Of a DNA stretch of 64,000 bases, positions 46,578 through 55,033 are shown in pieces (within the stretch, counting starts at the first letter, position 1; each line of letters begins with the position of its first letter). Source of the DNA: an uncultured Opitutia bacterium (lineage in GTDB: Bacteria > Verrucomicrobiota > Verrucomicrobiia > Opitutales > Opitutaceae); assembly GCA_903881475.1 (NCBI GenBank), contig CAIRTK010000064.1, positions 62,001 through 126,000 of the forward strand, in the 5' to 3' direction. Position numbers and translations under genes: made by a program. A model generated the notes under the pieces. It was not told the DNA's origin, made no database searches, and saw only the letters and a list, made by a program, of their open reading frames with translations.

Positions 46578-47432
46578 ATGCCGTACCGGGGAAAATTTCG
46601 CGCCCAGCCCTGGCTGGAAAGCCCGCTGATGACTCCTGCTGGCGGCCTCCAGCTGGCGGGTGCGCTGGAGGACAACCCGGGCCTGGATCCGGGTGCCATG
46701 CGTATTTTGGGAAGCTATGCCTTGATCTACATCCTGGCCGCGGAGGGCGGCTACTATGCCGACGCGAACGGGGTGCGGCGGGACCTGACCGGGGGCGATG
46801 TGGTCCTAATCGTGCCGGAGCTGGCGCATGCCTACGGGACGAAAGCCGGCGGCCGGTGGCGGCACCTTTACGTGGTGTTTGCGGGCCCGCAGTTTGACCT
46901 CTGGCGTGAACGCGGGCTGCTGGACCCGGCGCGGCCGGTTTGGCGGGCGGAACCGGTGGATTTCTGGGCGCGACGGATGGAGGAGGCCGTGCGGCCGGAC
47001 GAGGGGTCGGGGCCGGCGACGGCGTTGCGGATCCTGGGGGGCTTCCTGGAGGTGCTGGCCGCGCTGCTCGCGGTGCGCGAGGCGGAGGCGCGCAACCCGG
47101 GTGGCGGCGCCTGGCTGGAAGAAAGCCAGCGGCTGCTGGCCGGGTCCGAGCCGTCCGGGTGGCTGAAACCGCAGGCGGTGGCCGGCAAGGTGGGGCTGAG
47201 CTACGAGAACTTCCGGAAGCAGTTTGCCGCGCGCACCGGCGAGTCACCCGGGCAGTTCCAAAAGCGCCGGCGCATCGATCGCGCGCAGTCGGCGATCTAC
47301 CACGGCGACCGCACACTGAAGGACCTCGCCGAGGAGCTGAAGTTTTGCGACGTGTTCCACTTCTCCAAGGCGTTCAAGCAGGTCACGGGCATGACGCCGT
47401 CGGACTTCCGGCGGAAAGTCCGCGGCGGATGA
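46578..47432 (+). CDS. AraC-family transcriptional regulator
   Basis: 284 aa from ATG 46578, preceded by GGAG at a suitable distance; the track's 46542 start is a TTG. N-terminal cupin-like ligand domain (LIYILAAEGGYYADANGVRR, VVLIVPELAHAYG). The C-terminal two-HTH domain spans residues ~200-282: VAGKVGLSYENFRKQFAART, PGQFQKRRRIDRAQSAI and LKFCDVFHFSKAFKQVTGMT. It probably controls the divergent PhyH gene and perhaps the diiron gene. Confidence 0.92.
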   Translation: MPYRGKFRAQPWLESPLMTPAGGLQLAGALEDNPGLDPGAMRILGSYALIYILAAEGGYYADANGVRRDLTGGDVVLIVPELAHAYGTKAGGRWRHLYVVFAGPQFDLWRERGLLDPARPVWRAEPVDFWARRMEEAVRPDEGSGPATALRILGGFLEVLAALLAVREAEARNPGGGAWLEESQRLLAGSEPSGWLKPQAVAGKVGLSYENFRKQFAARTGESPGQFQKRRRIDRAQSAIYHGDRTLKDLAEELKFCDVFHFSKAFKQVTGMTPSDFRRKVRGG

Positions 47433-47447
47433 TTGTCGCAGTCCGTG

Positions 47448-47495
47448 GATCGCAGTTCGCAGATCGGCCGGCAGATCGACTTACGAACTGCGATC
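47448..47495. repeat. Intergenic inverted repeat, GATCGCAGTTCG type
   Basis: Perfect 12-bp arms GATCGCAGTTCG / CGAACTGCGATC with more GTCGCAG/GCAGATCG words inside and outside. Sits between the convergent ends of the AraC gene and the 774-aa glycosidase-like gene and may double as a bidirectional hairpin. Confidence 0.7.
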
Positions 47496-47525
47496 GCCGA
47501 CTGAACGGTTGGCGAAGCCTACTGT

Positions 47526-49850
47526 TCAGTCGAACGTCGGCCACTGGGCGCCGGGGATGGGGCGCCAGAGGATGCCCTTGTCGATGCGCGGCTTGTGGTG
47601 GCGGTATTTTTTCATCAGCCGGATCTTTTCGCGCAGCAGCTGCGGGAGGTCCTCGCCGTAGAAGAACGTGTTGTTGCCCGCGGCCGAGAGCACCATCACC
47701 TCGGTCTTGGCGTTTTCCAGCACGTCGATCAGCTCCACGGTGTTCGCGAGCTCGAGGTCAATGGCGGACTGGAGCAGCTTTTCGTGCTTCTTCTTGCCGG
47801 CAGCGGTCGTGCTCTCGAGGTAGCCATACACGTGCGCGCACCAGGCGCACACCGTGCGGAGCGAGCCGCACCAGGAGCGGTAGGCGCGCGCGCGGTCGAG
47901 CAGGTCGGTGAAGACCGCCTGCACCGCGGCGTCGCCGGCGGTCCGGGCCTGGAGTCTGGCCAGCTGGGCGAGGAGTTTCTCGAGGCGCGGGAAGACGTTA
48001 TGATCAAACGCGGCCGAGGCCTTGGCCCCGTAGTCACCGGTGACGAGCTCGAAGAGCACGTCCTTGCCGAGATCATTGATGCCAGGATTGTTGTGCTGGA
48101 AGCAGCCATGGCGTTCGTAGTAGGCGCGTTCCTTTTCCGGGATGGCCTCGATGTCGGGCACATAGGGCCGGTCGAAGGTGCGCTGCCAGCAGAAGCCGAA
48201 GCCGGTGAAGAGCGGGACCGGCGGCTGCCAGCTGAGGGCGGTTTCGAACTGATCCCACGCTGCGACCAGGCTGGCGGCGTGCTTGTTCCCGACGAACTGC
48301 CGGGCGGCGGCGAGCAGCACGGCGTCCACGGGGACCTTGGGCGTGAACTGGCCGGCCCGGAGCACGGCGAGGTTGGGCCAGTAGGGCGTGAGGCCCGGGT
48401 TGCCGAGTCCGCCGAGCGCGCTGATGCGCTTGAGGCCGAGGCGGCTCATCGAGGCGAGCTTGCGGTGCAGCAGGCGCGGATAGGGGATGCCGAGCAGCGG
48501 CTCGTAGTTCATCACCGTGCCGGCCGAGTATTGCAGGACGGGCTCGGCGCCGCGGGCCCGCGACTCCTTGAGCACGGCGCGCTCGCCTTCATCAATGTCG
48601 GGCTGCAGCGCGCTGCCGGCCACGCCGCCCATTTCCGGGTAGCGCGGATGGGTGTAGGGCAGGTGGTAGCCGCGGACGAGGAGCGTGGGGGCTTCCCAGG
48701 AGACATGGTTGCCCATGGCGGCCTTGATGTAGTCCTGCTCGAGCTTGAACGGCTCGAGGCGGAGGATGACGTCGAAGTCCGGGTTGATCTCGGCGGCGGC
48801 GGTCTGGAGGTTGCGGAGGTAGCGGCCGATGCTCTCGCCGGCGGCCTGGGCGATCTTGTCGTGGTTGCGCCATTCGCGGATCATATAGGGGCCGCCGTTG
48901 CGGCCGACATAAAGGGAGCCGGTGTGCTCGAAGCCCGCGCCGCTGTCATTGGTCCAGACGGACATGTAGCTGAGGTCGGGCACGTCCTTCATCAGCCCCT
49001 GCAGGGCGGCGCGGTAGTGCTGGCGCGTGACCGGATGGTCCTGCGCGAGGGTGTAACGCGGCAGGCGGGACCGGAACGGATGGTCGACCCGCGCGCCGCG
49101 GAGCGTCGGGTAGCGCTGGAAGAAGCGCTCGGGCAGCGTGCGCGGCTCGAACATGCAGACGCCCGGCCGCAGGCCATAGCGGCGGCCGAGGCCCGCGAGC
49201 CGCTTCAGGTTGGTGAGGTTGGCCTCGAGGTAATGGGCCGGCCAGATGCCCTGGGTGAGCGGGGTATCGACGAAATGGTTGAACCCGGGGCAGTAGGTGT
49301 AGAACTGCGGGTAATATTCCGAGGCCACATAGTCCTCGTAGGGCATGTGGGCCTGCAGGCCGTTGACCTCGACGTGGGTGAAGCCGTTCTCGGCGAGCGT
49401 CGCGACGTACTGCTCGGGGTCAAAGCGGCGCACGCTGCGCCAGTACTGGGTGAAGCAGGCGTCCCAATGGGGCCGGTGCCAGTCGAAGGTCGCCTTGATC
49501 AGCAGGCCGCGGTCGAGCTTGGCCCGCGTGGTATCACTCAGGCCGTTGACCAGCAGGCGCACGGCGGCGAAGAGCAGGGCGGGTTCATTGGCGATGATCT
49601 CGCCGGTGCCGGCCTCGGTGAGGCGCAGCCACATCCAGGCGCCGGTGGCGGGGGCGCCGGGCACCTTCGTCCATTTCCGTCCGGCGAGGGCGACATTCAC
49701 GCCCGGGCCGGGCCGGGCCCCGGCCGCCGCCGTGAGGCCGGCGAAGCGGGCCAGTTCCACGGCGGCGGTCTGCTCGACCGGCTGGAACTTGGCGGGGTAG
49801 GTCACGCTGCGCAGGCTCAACGCAGCAACGGGGTGGAGGGCGGAACTCAT
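47526..49850 (-). CDS. Large glycosidase-like protein of unclear family
   Basis: 774 aa from MSSALHPVAALSLRSVTY. No signal peptide. The N-terminal ~120 residues resemble the alpha/beta domain that precedes the barrel in GH67 and GH20 enzymes (ANEPALLFAAVRLLVNGL). A TIM-barrel-like region follows: KATFDWHRPHWDACFTQYWR, YVATLAENGFTHVEVNGLQA, GRRYGLRPGVCMFEPRTLPE and LSYMSVWTNDSGAGFEHTGS, where Asp and Glu could be catalytic. The C-terminal ~200 residues are helical, as in GH67 and related families. Possibly an alpha-glucuronidase- or hexosaminidase-like enzyme. I could not assign a family with confidence. Confidence 0.55.
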   Translation of the reverse strand: MSSALHPVAALSLRSVTYPAKFQPVEQTAAVELARFAGLTAAAGARPGPGVNVALAGRKWTKVPGAPATGAWMWLRLTEAGTGEIIANEPALLFAAVRLLVNGLSDTTRAKLDRGLLIKATFDWHRPHWDACFTQYWRSVRRFDPEQYVATLAENGFTHVEVNGLQAHMPYEDYVASEYYPQFYTYCPGFNHFVDTPLTQGIWPAHYLEANLTNLKRLAGLGRRYGLRPGVCMFEPRTLPERFFQRYPTLRGARVDHPFRSRLPRYTLAQDHPVTRQHYRAALQGLMKDVPDLSYMSVWTNDSGAGFEHTGSLYVGRNGGPYMIREWRNHDKIAQAAGESIGRYLRNLQTAAAEINPDFDVILRLEPFKLEQDYIKAAMGNHVSWEAPTLLVRGYHLPYTHPRYPEMGGVAGSALQPDIDEGERAVLKESRARGAEPVLQYSAGTVMNYEPLLGIPYPRLLHRKLASMSRLGLKRISALGGLGNPGLTPYWPNLAVLRAGQFTPKVPVDAVLLAAARQFVGNKHAASLVAAWDQFETALSWQPPVPLFTGFGFCWQRTFDRPYVPDIEAIPEKERAYYERHGCFQHNNPGINDLGKDVLFELVTGDYGAKASAAFDHNVFPRLEKLLAQLARLQARTAGDAAVQAVFTDLLDRARAYRSWCGSLRTVCAWCAHVYGYLESTTAAGKKKHEKLLQSAIDLELANTVELIDVLENAKTEVMVLSAAGNNTFFYGEDLPQLLREKIRLMKKYRHHKPRIDKGILWRPIPGAQWPTFD

Positions 49851-50081
49851 GGAATGGGTGACAACGCGAAAGATGCTTTCGCCGCAAAACACAAGCGCGT
49901 CCCGTGTCAGGGGCGTTTATTTACCAATCACCGGGACCGGCAACCACCGGATCGCACGGGGGCGGACGCTGCGTGCGGGGAAAAGTTGGAGAGGCTTCCC
50001 GGGCGGCCGGGCGGATCCGCGAATTTTCACGCCACTTCGCCTTGCCATCGGATGCGGTGAGGGCCAACCCAGCAAACGACC

Positions 50082-51098
50082 ATGCGTGTCCTGAATTACC
50101 CCGAGTTTGACCGGTTGGAAGTGCGCGACCTCGATGCCACGCCGCCGCGTGCCGATGAAGTGAGCGTCAAGGTCGCCGCCTGCGGCCTGTGCGGCAGCGA
50201 ACTCGAGACGTTCAAAAACCACAGCCCGCGGCGCCAGCCGCCGCTGGTGATGGGCCATGAATTCTGCGGCGTGATCGCCGAGCTCGGCGCGGAAGTGCGC
50301 GGTTGGAAAAAAGGCGCGCGGGTGGTCAGCAATTCGCTGGTGCCCTGCGGCCGCTGCGTGCGCTGCGAACGGGGCGACACGCACCTGTGCGCGCAGCGGC
50401 AGATTTTCGGCATGCACCGCCCCGGGGCGTTTGCGGAATTCGTCAATGTCCCGGCGCGCTGCCTGATCCCGTGGCCGGAGAATCTGCCCGCCGAGGCCGC
50501 CGCGCTGGCCGAGCCGCTGGCCAACGGCATCCATGTCGTGAACCTCACGCGTCACCTCCCGGCGGCGACGGCGCTCGTGCTGGGCGCGGGCCCGATCGGT
50601 CTGTTCTGCCAGCAGGCGCTGCAGGTGCTGCGCGGTTCGCGCGTGTATGTGGCCGACCTGAGCCCCGAGCGGCTGGCCATCGCCAAGAAGCTGGGCGCGG
50701 CCGGCGTGATCAACCCGCGCGAGCAGGATGCCGCGAAGGTGCTGCTGGCGGCGACAGGCGGCGAGGGCGCGGACCTGGTGGTCGATGCAGTGGGCGCGTC
50801 GGCCACGAAGAAAACCTCGCTCGAGGCGCTGCGTCCCGGCGGCGCGACGGTGTGGATCGGCCTGCACGAAAACACGGTCACACTGGATTCGTACAACATC
50901 ACGCTGCCGGAGAAACAGGTGCTCGGCACCTACGCCGCGAAGATCGAGGAACTGTCGCACGCGCTGGAGCTGATGGCTTCCGGCAAGGTGGACGCCCTCA
51001 CGTGGGTGCAGCGCTTTCCGCTGGAGGACGGGGTCACGGCCTTCAACCGCATGCTCGCCGCGAAGGGCGCCGACATCAAAGCGGTGATTTGTCCGTGA
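50082..51098 (+). CDS. Zinc-dependent medium-chain alcohol/polyol dehydrogenase
   Basis: 338 aa. GroES-like domain with catalytic zinc ligands in ACGLCGSELETF and GHEFCGVIAELG, structural zinc cysteines in CGRCVRCERGDTHLC, then a Rossmann domain (ALVLGAGPIGLFCQQAL, VYVADLSPERLAIAKKLGA). Family includes sorbitol, threonine and galactitol dehydrogenases. First of four plus-strand genes (50-54 kb) whose set resembles oxidative breakdown of a sugar or deoxysugar. The long gap upstream (49851-50081) presumably carries the promoter; I see no clear motif there. Confidence 0.9.
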   Translation: MRVLNYPEFDRLEVRDLDATPPRADEVSVKVAACGLCGSELETFKNHSPRRQPPLVMGHEFCGVIAELGAEVRGWKKGARVVSNSLVPCGRCVRCERGDTHLCAQRQIFGMHRPGAFAEFVNVPARCLIPWPENLPAEAAALAEPLANGIHVVNLTRHLPAATALVLGAGPIGLFCQQALQVLRGSRVYVADLSPERLAIAKKLGAAGVINPREQDAAKVLLAATGGEGADLVVDAVGASATKKTSLEALRPGGATVWIGLHENTVTLDSYNITLPEKQVLGTYAAKIEELSHALELMASGKVDALTWVQRFPLEDGVTAFNRMLAAKGADIKAVICP

Positions 51099-51106
51099 TG
51101 CGAAAA

Positions 51107-51165
51107 AAATCCGAAGTTCGAAACCCGAAATCCGAAAGCTGAGGTCAGAAACCCCCAACCCCAAA
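51107..51165. repeat. Intergenic repeat, CGAAATCCGAAA type
   Basis: AATCCGAAGTTCGAAACCCG, AAATCCGAAAGCTGAGG and CCCCAAATCCGAATG fill the gap between the Zn-dehydrogenase and the SDR. Direct rather than inverted arrangement here. Confidence 0.6.
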
Positions 51166-51170
51166 TCCGA

Positions 51171-51995
51171 ATGAATTCGCCGACTCGCAACCCCATCTCC
51201 GGCCGGTTCAAGGGCAAGGTCGCCCTCGTGACCGGCGGTACCAACGGCATTGGCCACGCGATCGCCCTGGAACTGCTGCGCGAAGGCGCGACCGTCGCCG
51301 TGACCGGCCTGCCGGCCGACGCCGACGAGGGCCGCCGGGCGTTCACTGCCGCGGGATTCTCGCCGCTCATCATCGCCGGCGACCTGGCGGACGCGGCGTT
51401 TTGCCGGAAGCTGGTCGGCGAGGTCGTGTCGCAGCTCGGCCGCATCGACTGCCTGGTGAACAACGCCTTTTCCTTCATCGCGAAAGGGCTCGACGCCACG
51501 CGCGAGGACTTCGAGCGGTCGTTCAACGTCGGTCCGTTTGCCTTCGCGCAGCTCACGCAGCTGGTCGCGGAGCCGATGAAAAAAGTCGGTGGCGGCGCGA
51601 TCGTGAATGTCTCCAGCATCTCGGCGTGGATCGCCCAGCCCAACCGCTGGACCTACAACACCGCCAAGGGCGCGGTGGCGCAGCTCACGCGCTGCGCGGC
51701 GCTCGACCTCGTGCCGTACAAGATCCGCGTCAATAGCGTGAGCCCTGGGTGGATCTGGACGCGGGAAGTCGATAAGGCCGCGGGCGGTGACCGCGCGAAG
51801 TACGACCCGATCTGGGGGCAGTACCACATGCTCGCGCGCATGGGTCATCCGATCGAGATCGCTGGTCCGGTGCTGTTCCTGCTGAGCGACGATGCCTCGT
51901 TCATCACCGGGACCGACCTGCCGGTGGACGGCGGCTACAATGGCCTCGGCCCTGAAGGCCTCGGCCAGACGGCGAAGATCGCCGGCACGGCGTAA
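51171..51995 (+). CDS. SDR-family oxidoreductase (sugar dehydrogenase-like)
   Basis: 274 aa. VTGGTNGIGHAIALEL (cofactor), VNNAFSFIAKGL, VSSISAW with catalytic Ser, WTYNTAKGAV (YxxxK), and the end FITGTDLPVDGGY. Classical SDR of the kind that oxidises aldoses or 2-keto-3-deoxy acids. Second gene of the four-gene oxidative set. Confidence 0.9.
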   Translation: MNSPTRNPISGRFKGKVALVTGGTNGIGHAIALELLREGATVAVTGLPADADEGRRAFTAAGFSPLIIAGDLADAAFCRKLVGEVVSQLGRIDCLVNNAFSFIAKGLDATREDFERSFNVGPFAFAQLTQLVAEPMKKVGGGAIVNVSSISAWIAQPNRWTYNTAKGAVAQLTRCAALDLVPYKIRVNSVSPGWIWTREVDKAAGGDRAKYDPIWGQYHMLARMGHPIEIAGPVLFLLSDDASFITGTDLPVDGGYNGLGPEGLGQTAKIAGTA

Positions 51996-52021
51996 ACTCC
52001 GCCCGCTTTTGATTCTGTCGT

Positions 52022-52090
52022 TCTGAGCGAAGCGAAGAATCCAGTGCGATCCCGCCAACCGGCTCCAAGTTGATTCTTCGCTTCGCTCAA
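52022..52090. repeat. Hairpin repeat, GAGCGAAGCGAAGAATC type (copy 1)
   Basis: Perfect 18-bp inverted repeat TGAGCGAAGCGAAGAATC (52024-52041) / its complement (52072-52089) around a ~30-bp loop, just after the SDR stop. A close relative lies at 61003-61079. Confidence 0.85.
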
Positions 52091-52117
52091 AATGATAATC
52101 GGGTAACTTAATCCTTC

Positions 52118-52155
52118 CTTCGGATTTCGCGCTTCAACCTTCGAGCTTCCACTTT
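52118..52155. repeat. Intergenic repeat arm, CGAAATCCGAAA type (reverse)
   Basis: CCTTCGGATTTCGCGCTTC and AACCTTCGAGCTTCC immediately upstream of the 2-hydroxyacid dehydrogenase start, a single reverse-oriented arm of the family seen at 53133. Confidence 0.55.
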
Positions 52156-52158
52156 CAC

Positions 52159-53118
52159 ATGCCCAAACCACGCGTTCTGATCACTGACCACGGTTTCCCC
52201 AATCTCCGCCACGAGGAGACGACGATCGCCGCCGCGGGCGCCGAGCTCGTCGTCGCCCAGTGCAAGACGGCCGAAGAAGTCATCGCCGCCGCCCGCGAGG
52301 CGGATGCGCTGCTGGTGCAATGGGCGCCCGTTAATGCCGCCGTCATGGCCGCGCTTACCCGCTGCAAGGTCATTGTGCGCTATGGTATTGGCGTGGACAA
52401 CGTCGACCTCGCCGCGGCGAAGGCCCGCGGCATCGCGGTCTGCAATGTGCCCGACTACGGCGTGCACGAGGTCGCGGAGCATGCGGTGTCGCTCGCCCTT
52501 TCACTCGCCCGCCAGCTGCCGATGATCGACCGCCGGTTGCGCGGGGGCACGTGGAAGATCACGCCCGACAAGCCGATGCCGGCGCTCCGGGAGACGACCT
52601 TTGCGACGGCGGGGTTTGGCCGCATCGCGCGCACCGCGCATGAGATGATGAAGGGGTTTGGTGGCAAGCGGATCGCCTACGATCCCTACGTCACCGCCGA
52701 GGCGATGGCGGCGGCGGGGGTGGAAAAGGTGGACCTCGAGCAATTATTCACGCGGGCGGACCTGCTCTCGCTGCACCTGCCGCTGACGGCGGAAACGAAG
52801 CATTTTGTGAACACGGCGCGGCTCGCGCAGATGAAGAAGCACGCGATCGTGGTGAACACCGCGCGCGGCCCGCTGGTGGACACGGTGGCGCTGGCTGCCG
52901 CGCTGCAGGCCGGCGTGATCGCGGGAGCGGGTCTGGATGTTTACGAGAAGGAGCCGGTTGAGAAGGACCATCCGCTCTTCGCCTGTCCGAACGCACTGCT
53001 CACCTCACACGTCGCGTGGTACAGCGAGAGCAGCATCCCGCGCCTGCAGCAGCTGGCGGCGGAAGAAGTCGTTCGCGGCCTGCGGGGCGAACCGCTGAAA
53101 AACCAGGTCAACAAGTAG
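52159..53118 (+). CDS. D-2-hydroxyacid dehydrogenase (CtBP/PGDH-like)
   Basis: 319 aa. NAD-dependent reduction of 2-keto acids or oxidation of D-2-hydroxy acids. N-terminal substrate domain (VIVRYGIGVDNVDLAAAKAR, NVPDYGVHEVAEHAVSLAL), then the coenzyme domain (FATAGFGRIARTAHEMM), catalytic Arg in VNTARGPLVDTVAL, Glu in GLDVYEKEPVEKDHP and His in LLTSHVAWYSESS. The wording is that of the CtBP-like branch common in sugar-acid loci. Third gene of the 50-54 kb set. Confidence 0.92.
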   Translation: MPKPRVLITDHGFPNLRHEETTIAAAGAELVVAQCKTAEEVIAAAREADALLVQWAPVNAAVMAALTRCKVIVRYGIGVDNVDLAAAKARGIAVCNVPDYGVHEVAEHAVSLALSLARQLPMIDRRLRGGTWKITPDKPMPALRETTFATAGFGRIARTAHEMMKGFGGKRIAYDPYVTAEAMAAAGVEKVDLEQLFTRADLLSLHLPLTAETKHFVNTARLAQMKKHAIVVNTARGPLVDTVALAAALQAGVIAGAGLDVYEKEPVEKDHPLFACPNALLTSHVAWYSESSIPRLQQLAAEEVVRGLRGEPLKNQVNK

Positions 53119-53132
53119 GACTGCCTTGGCGG

Positions 53133-53269
53133 CGGAAGCTCGAAGGTAGAAGTTCGAAATCCGAAAGAATCGCAACCGAGCACAAACAATCCTTTACCAA
53201 ACGGCGGTCGGAATGGCGGTTTCCGGCTAGAGCTTTTTCGGATTTCGGATTTTCTCCTTCGAACTTACC
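53133..53269. repeat. Intergenic inverted repeat, CGAAATCCGAAA type
   Basis: The largest element of the family here. Left arm GGAAGCTCGAAGG...AGTTCGAAATCCGAAAG, right arm CTTTTTCGGATTTCGG...CTCCTTCGAACTTACC, separated by ~66 bp. Fills the gap between the 2-hydroxyacid dehydrogenase and amidohydrolase genes. Confidence 0.75.
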
Positions 53270-53279
53270 CTTCCCCATC

Positions 53280-54131
53280 ATGCCCTCGTTTCCCATCGTC
53301 GATACGCACCTGCATATCTGGAACCTCGACCGGCTGCGGTATCCGTGGCTCGCGGGGGTGCCGATGCTCAACAAGAACTACCTCGTCGAGGACTACCGCA
53401 AGGCGTGCGGTCCGGTGCAGGTGGCGAAGATGGTTTTCCTCCAATGCGAGGCCGACTTCGCGCTGTTTCAGGAAGAGGCCGATTGGGTGACGGAAGTCGC
53501 GCGCACGGATCCGCGCATCCGCGGCATCGTGCCGTGGGCGCCGCTGGAGAAGGGCGACGGTGCCGAGGCGGAGCTGGCGCGGCTGGCGTCGAATCCGCTG
53601 ATCAAGGGCATCCGCCGGATCATCCAGTTCGAGGCGGACCCGGAGTTCTGCCTGAAGCCGGGTTTTGTGCGCGGCGTGCAGCTGCTGCCGCGCCACGGGC
53701 TGAGCTTCGACCTCTGCATCAACCACAAGCAGCTCGGGACCACGCTGAAGCTCGTGCGGCAGTGCCCGAACGTGAAGTTCATCCTGGACCACATCGCCAA
53801 GCCCGACATCAAGGCCGGCCTGCTTGACCCGTGGCGCGCGGAGATGCGCGAACTCGCGAAGCTCCCGAACGTCTGGTGCAAGATGTCGGGCTTGGCGACC
53901 GAGGCGGATTTCGAGAAATGGACCGCGGCCGACCTGCAGCCCTACATCGACCATGTGATCGACTGCTTTGGCTTCGACCGGGTGATCTTCGGCGGGGACT
54001 GGCCGGTATCCACGCAGGCGACGGACTACCCGCGCTGGGTCAATACGCTTGACGCCGCAATCAAGGGCGCGTCACCCGACGAGCTGCACAAGCTCTACGT
54101 GCGCAACGCTGAGGCGTTTTACCGGGTCTAG
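53280..54131 (+). CDS. Amidohydrolase-2 family protein (sugar lactonase-like)
   Basis: 283 aa from MPSFPIVDTHLHIWNLDRLR; the track's upstream extension is repeat DNA. DTHLHIW is the metal-binding N-terminal motif. Later marks are GIRRIIQFEADPEFCLKPGF, FDLCINHKQLGTTLKL, KFILDHIAKPDIKAG and FGGDWPVSTQATDYPRWV with the C-terminal Asp. This is the COG3618 group that contains L-fuconolactonase and 4-sulfomuconolactone hydrolase. With the dehydrogenases upstream, lactone opening in an oxidative sugar pathway is the best guess. A hairpin follows the stop directly. Confidence 0.88.
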   Translation: MPSFPIVDTHLHIWNLDRLRYPWLAGVPMLNKNYLVEDYRKACGPVQVAKMVFLQCEADFALFQEEADWVTEVARTDPRIRGIVPWAPLEKGDGAEAELARLASNPLIKGIRRIIQFEADPEFCLKPGFVRGVQLLPRHGLSFDLCINHKQLGTTLKLVRQCPNVKFILDHIAKPDIKAGLLDPWRAEMRELAKLPNVWCKMSGLATEADFEKWTAADLQPYIDHVIDCFGFDRVIFGGDWPVSTQATDYPRWVNTLDAAIKGASPDELHKLYVRNAEAFYRV

Positions 54132-54148
54132 CCGAGCCGCTGGCTCGG
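54132..54148 (+). terminator. Hairpin after the amidohydrolase stop
   Basis: CCGAGCC-GCT-GGCTCGG starts at the base after the stop codon. The following AAAAGATCTTT has no long T run, so it is a weak or Rho-assisted terminator, or an mRNA 3' stabiliser. It also lies in the convergent gap to the GNAT gene. Confidence 0.45.
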
Positions 54149-54166
54149 AAAAGATCTTTCTGGGCG

Positions 54167-54754
54167 CTAATGCGCTGAGGAAATATCCTTGGACCAAAGC
54201 AATCGGATTTCCTCCGGAAATCCGGGATAGGCGAAGCGATTCACCGTTTTGAGCGCGCAGCGATGGTGCTCGTAGAACCGGCAGGCTGGCAGGTTGATAT
54301 TCTGGGTTTCGACTTTGAGCTGCCGGCACCCATTCGCCAGGGCCCATGCCTCAGCCGCCCGGAAAAGTGCGGAGCCGATGCCCCGGCCACGGCTATCCGG
54401 CGAGACCCGAATATCCCATAGCACGGCCAAATCCTCGCGGCCTTCCAGCATGATTATGTTCGCGGTCCGAAAAGCGATGACCGCGCCGCCGACAAGGCGG
54501 CCGGCCACCCGGGCTTCGATGAAACCCCAATGGGAGAGATCGAAATGGCGGGCCCACTGGGTTGGGCCTTCGCCGGGGATGGCGTCATAGTCCTTGAGAT
54601 AGGGGGTGGGAATCGGTCGTGCTATAAGCACAAATCCACCCTGTCCATTTTCCGTCCTTGTTACATCGAGTACCTGTTCGACCCTGAATGCGATCGGGAT
54701 GCGCGCAAGGGACGCAACCTTGCCGATGGGGGCCTCGCCAAGTTCGAGTTTCAT
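54167..54754 (-). CDS. GNAT-family N-acetyltransferase
   Basis: 195 aa from MKLELGEAPIGKVASLAR; the 229-aa track start lies inside the DUF2007 gene's flank. Acetyl-CoA-binding motif A is VLWDIRVSPDSRGRGIGSAL, followed by FRAAEAWALANGCRQLKVET and NINLPACRFYEHHRCAL. Acceptor unknown. Lies 25 bp downstream of the small DUF2007 gene, likely one transcript. Confidence 0.88.
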   Translation of the reverse strand: MKLELGEAPIGKVASLARIPIAFRVEQVLDVTRTENGQGGFVLIARPIPTPYLKDYDAIPGEGPTQWARHFDLSHWGFIEARVAGRLVGGAVIAFRTANIIMLEGREDLAVLWDIRVSPDSRGRGIGSALFRAAEAWALANGCRQLKVETQNINLPACRFYEHHRCALKTVNRFAYPGFPEEIRLLWSKDISSAH

Positions 54755-54779
54755 CCGAACGGATGCGTTTTTCGGAGGA

Positions 54780-54983
54780 TCAATCTCCGCGGAGAATCTC
54801 CATCGCCCGCTCATAGTCCTCGTCGGCGACGTCGATCCGGATGCCGCCGACGGCATTGGCGGCGAGCCAGTCCAGTGTGATCATGTTTTCGTCGCGGAGG
54901 TAGGCGGCGATCCCGCTGCCCTCCAGCCGGGCGCGGAGCAGGTGCGCGTCCATCGGGTTGTTGTAGCTGGCGATGGTTTTCAT
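54780..54983 (-). CDS. DUF2007-domain small protein
   Basis: 67 aa: MKTIASYNNPMDAHLLRARL, GSGIAAYLRDENM and DVADEDYERAMEIL are the full DUF2007 (putative signal-transducing, PII-like fold) domain. Usually a tiny stand-alone cytoplasmic protein of unknown role. Operon with the GNAT gene. Confidence 0.85.
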   Translation of the reverse strand: MKTIASYNNPMDAHLLRARLEGSGIAAYLRDENMITLDWLAANAVGGIRIDVADEDYERAMEILRGD

Positions 54984-54998
54984 GTGTTGGGCTCGGAA

Positions 54999-55030
54999 AT
55001 TTTAACACGGAGAGCACAGAGGACACGGAG
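54999..55030. repeat. Short tandem-like intergenic repeat, CACGGAGA type
   Basis: AACACGGAGAGCACAGAGG followed by ACACGGAG shows three near-9-bp words in direct order between the DUF2007 gene and the next membrane protein. No second arm. Confidence 0.55.
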
Positions 55031-55033
55031 AAA

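Noticed and set aside
47595-50060. 821-aa plus-strand ORF
   Set aside because: Antisense to the 774-aa glycosidase-like gene; no recognisable domain.
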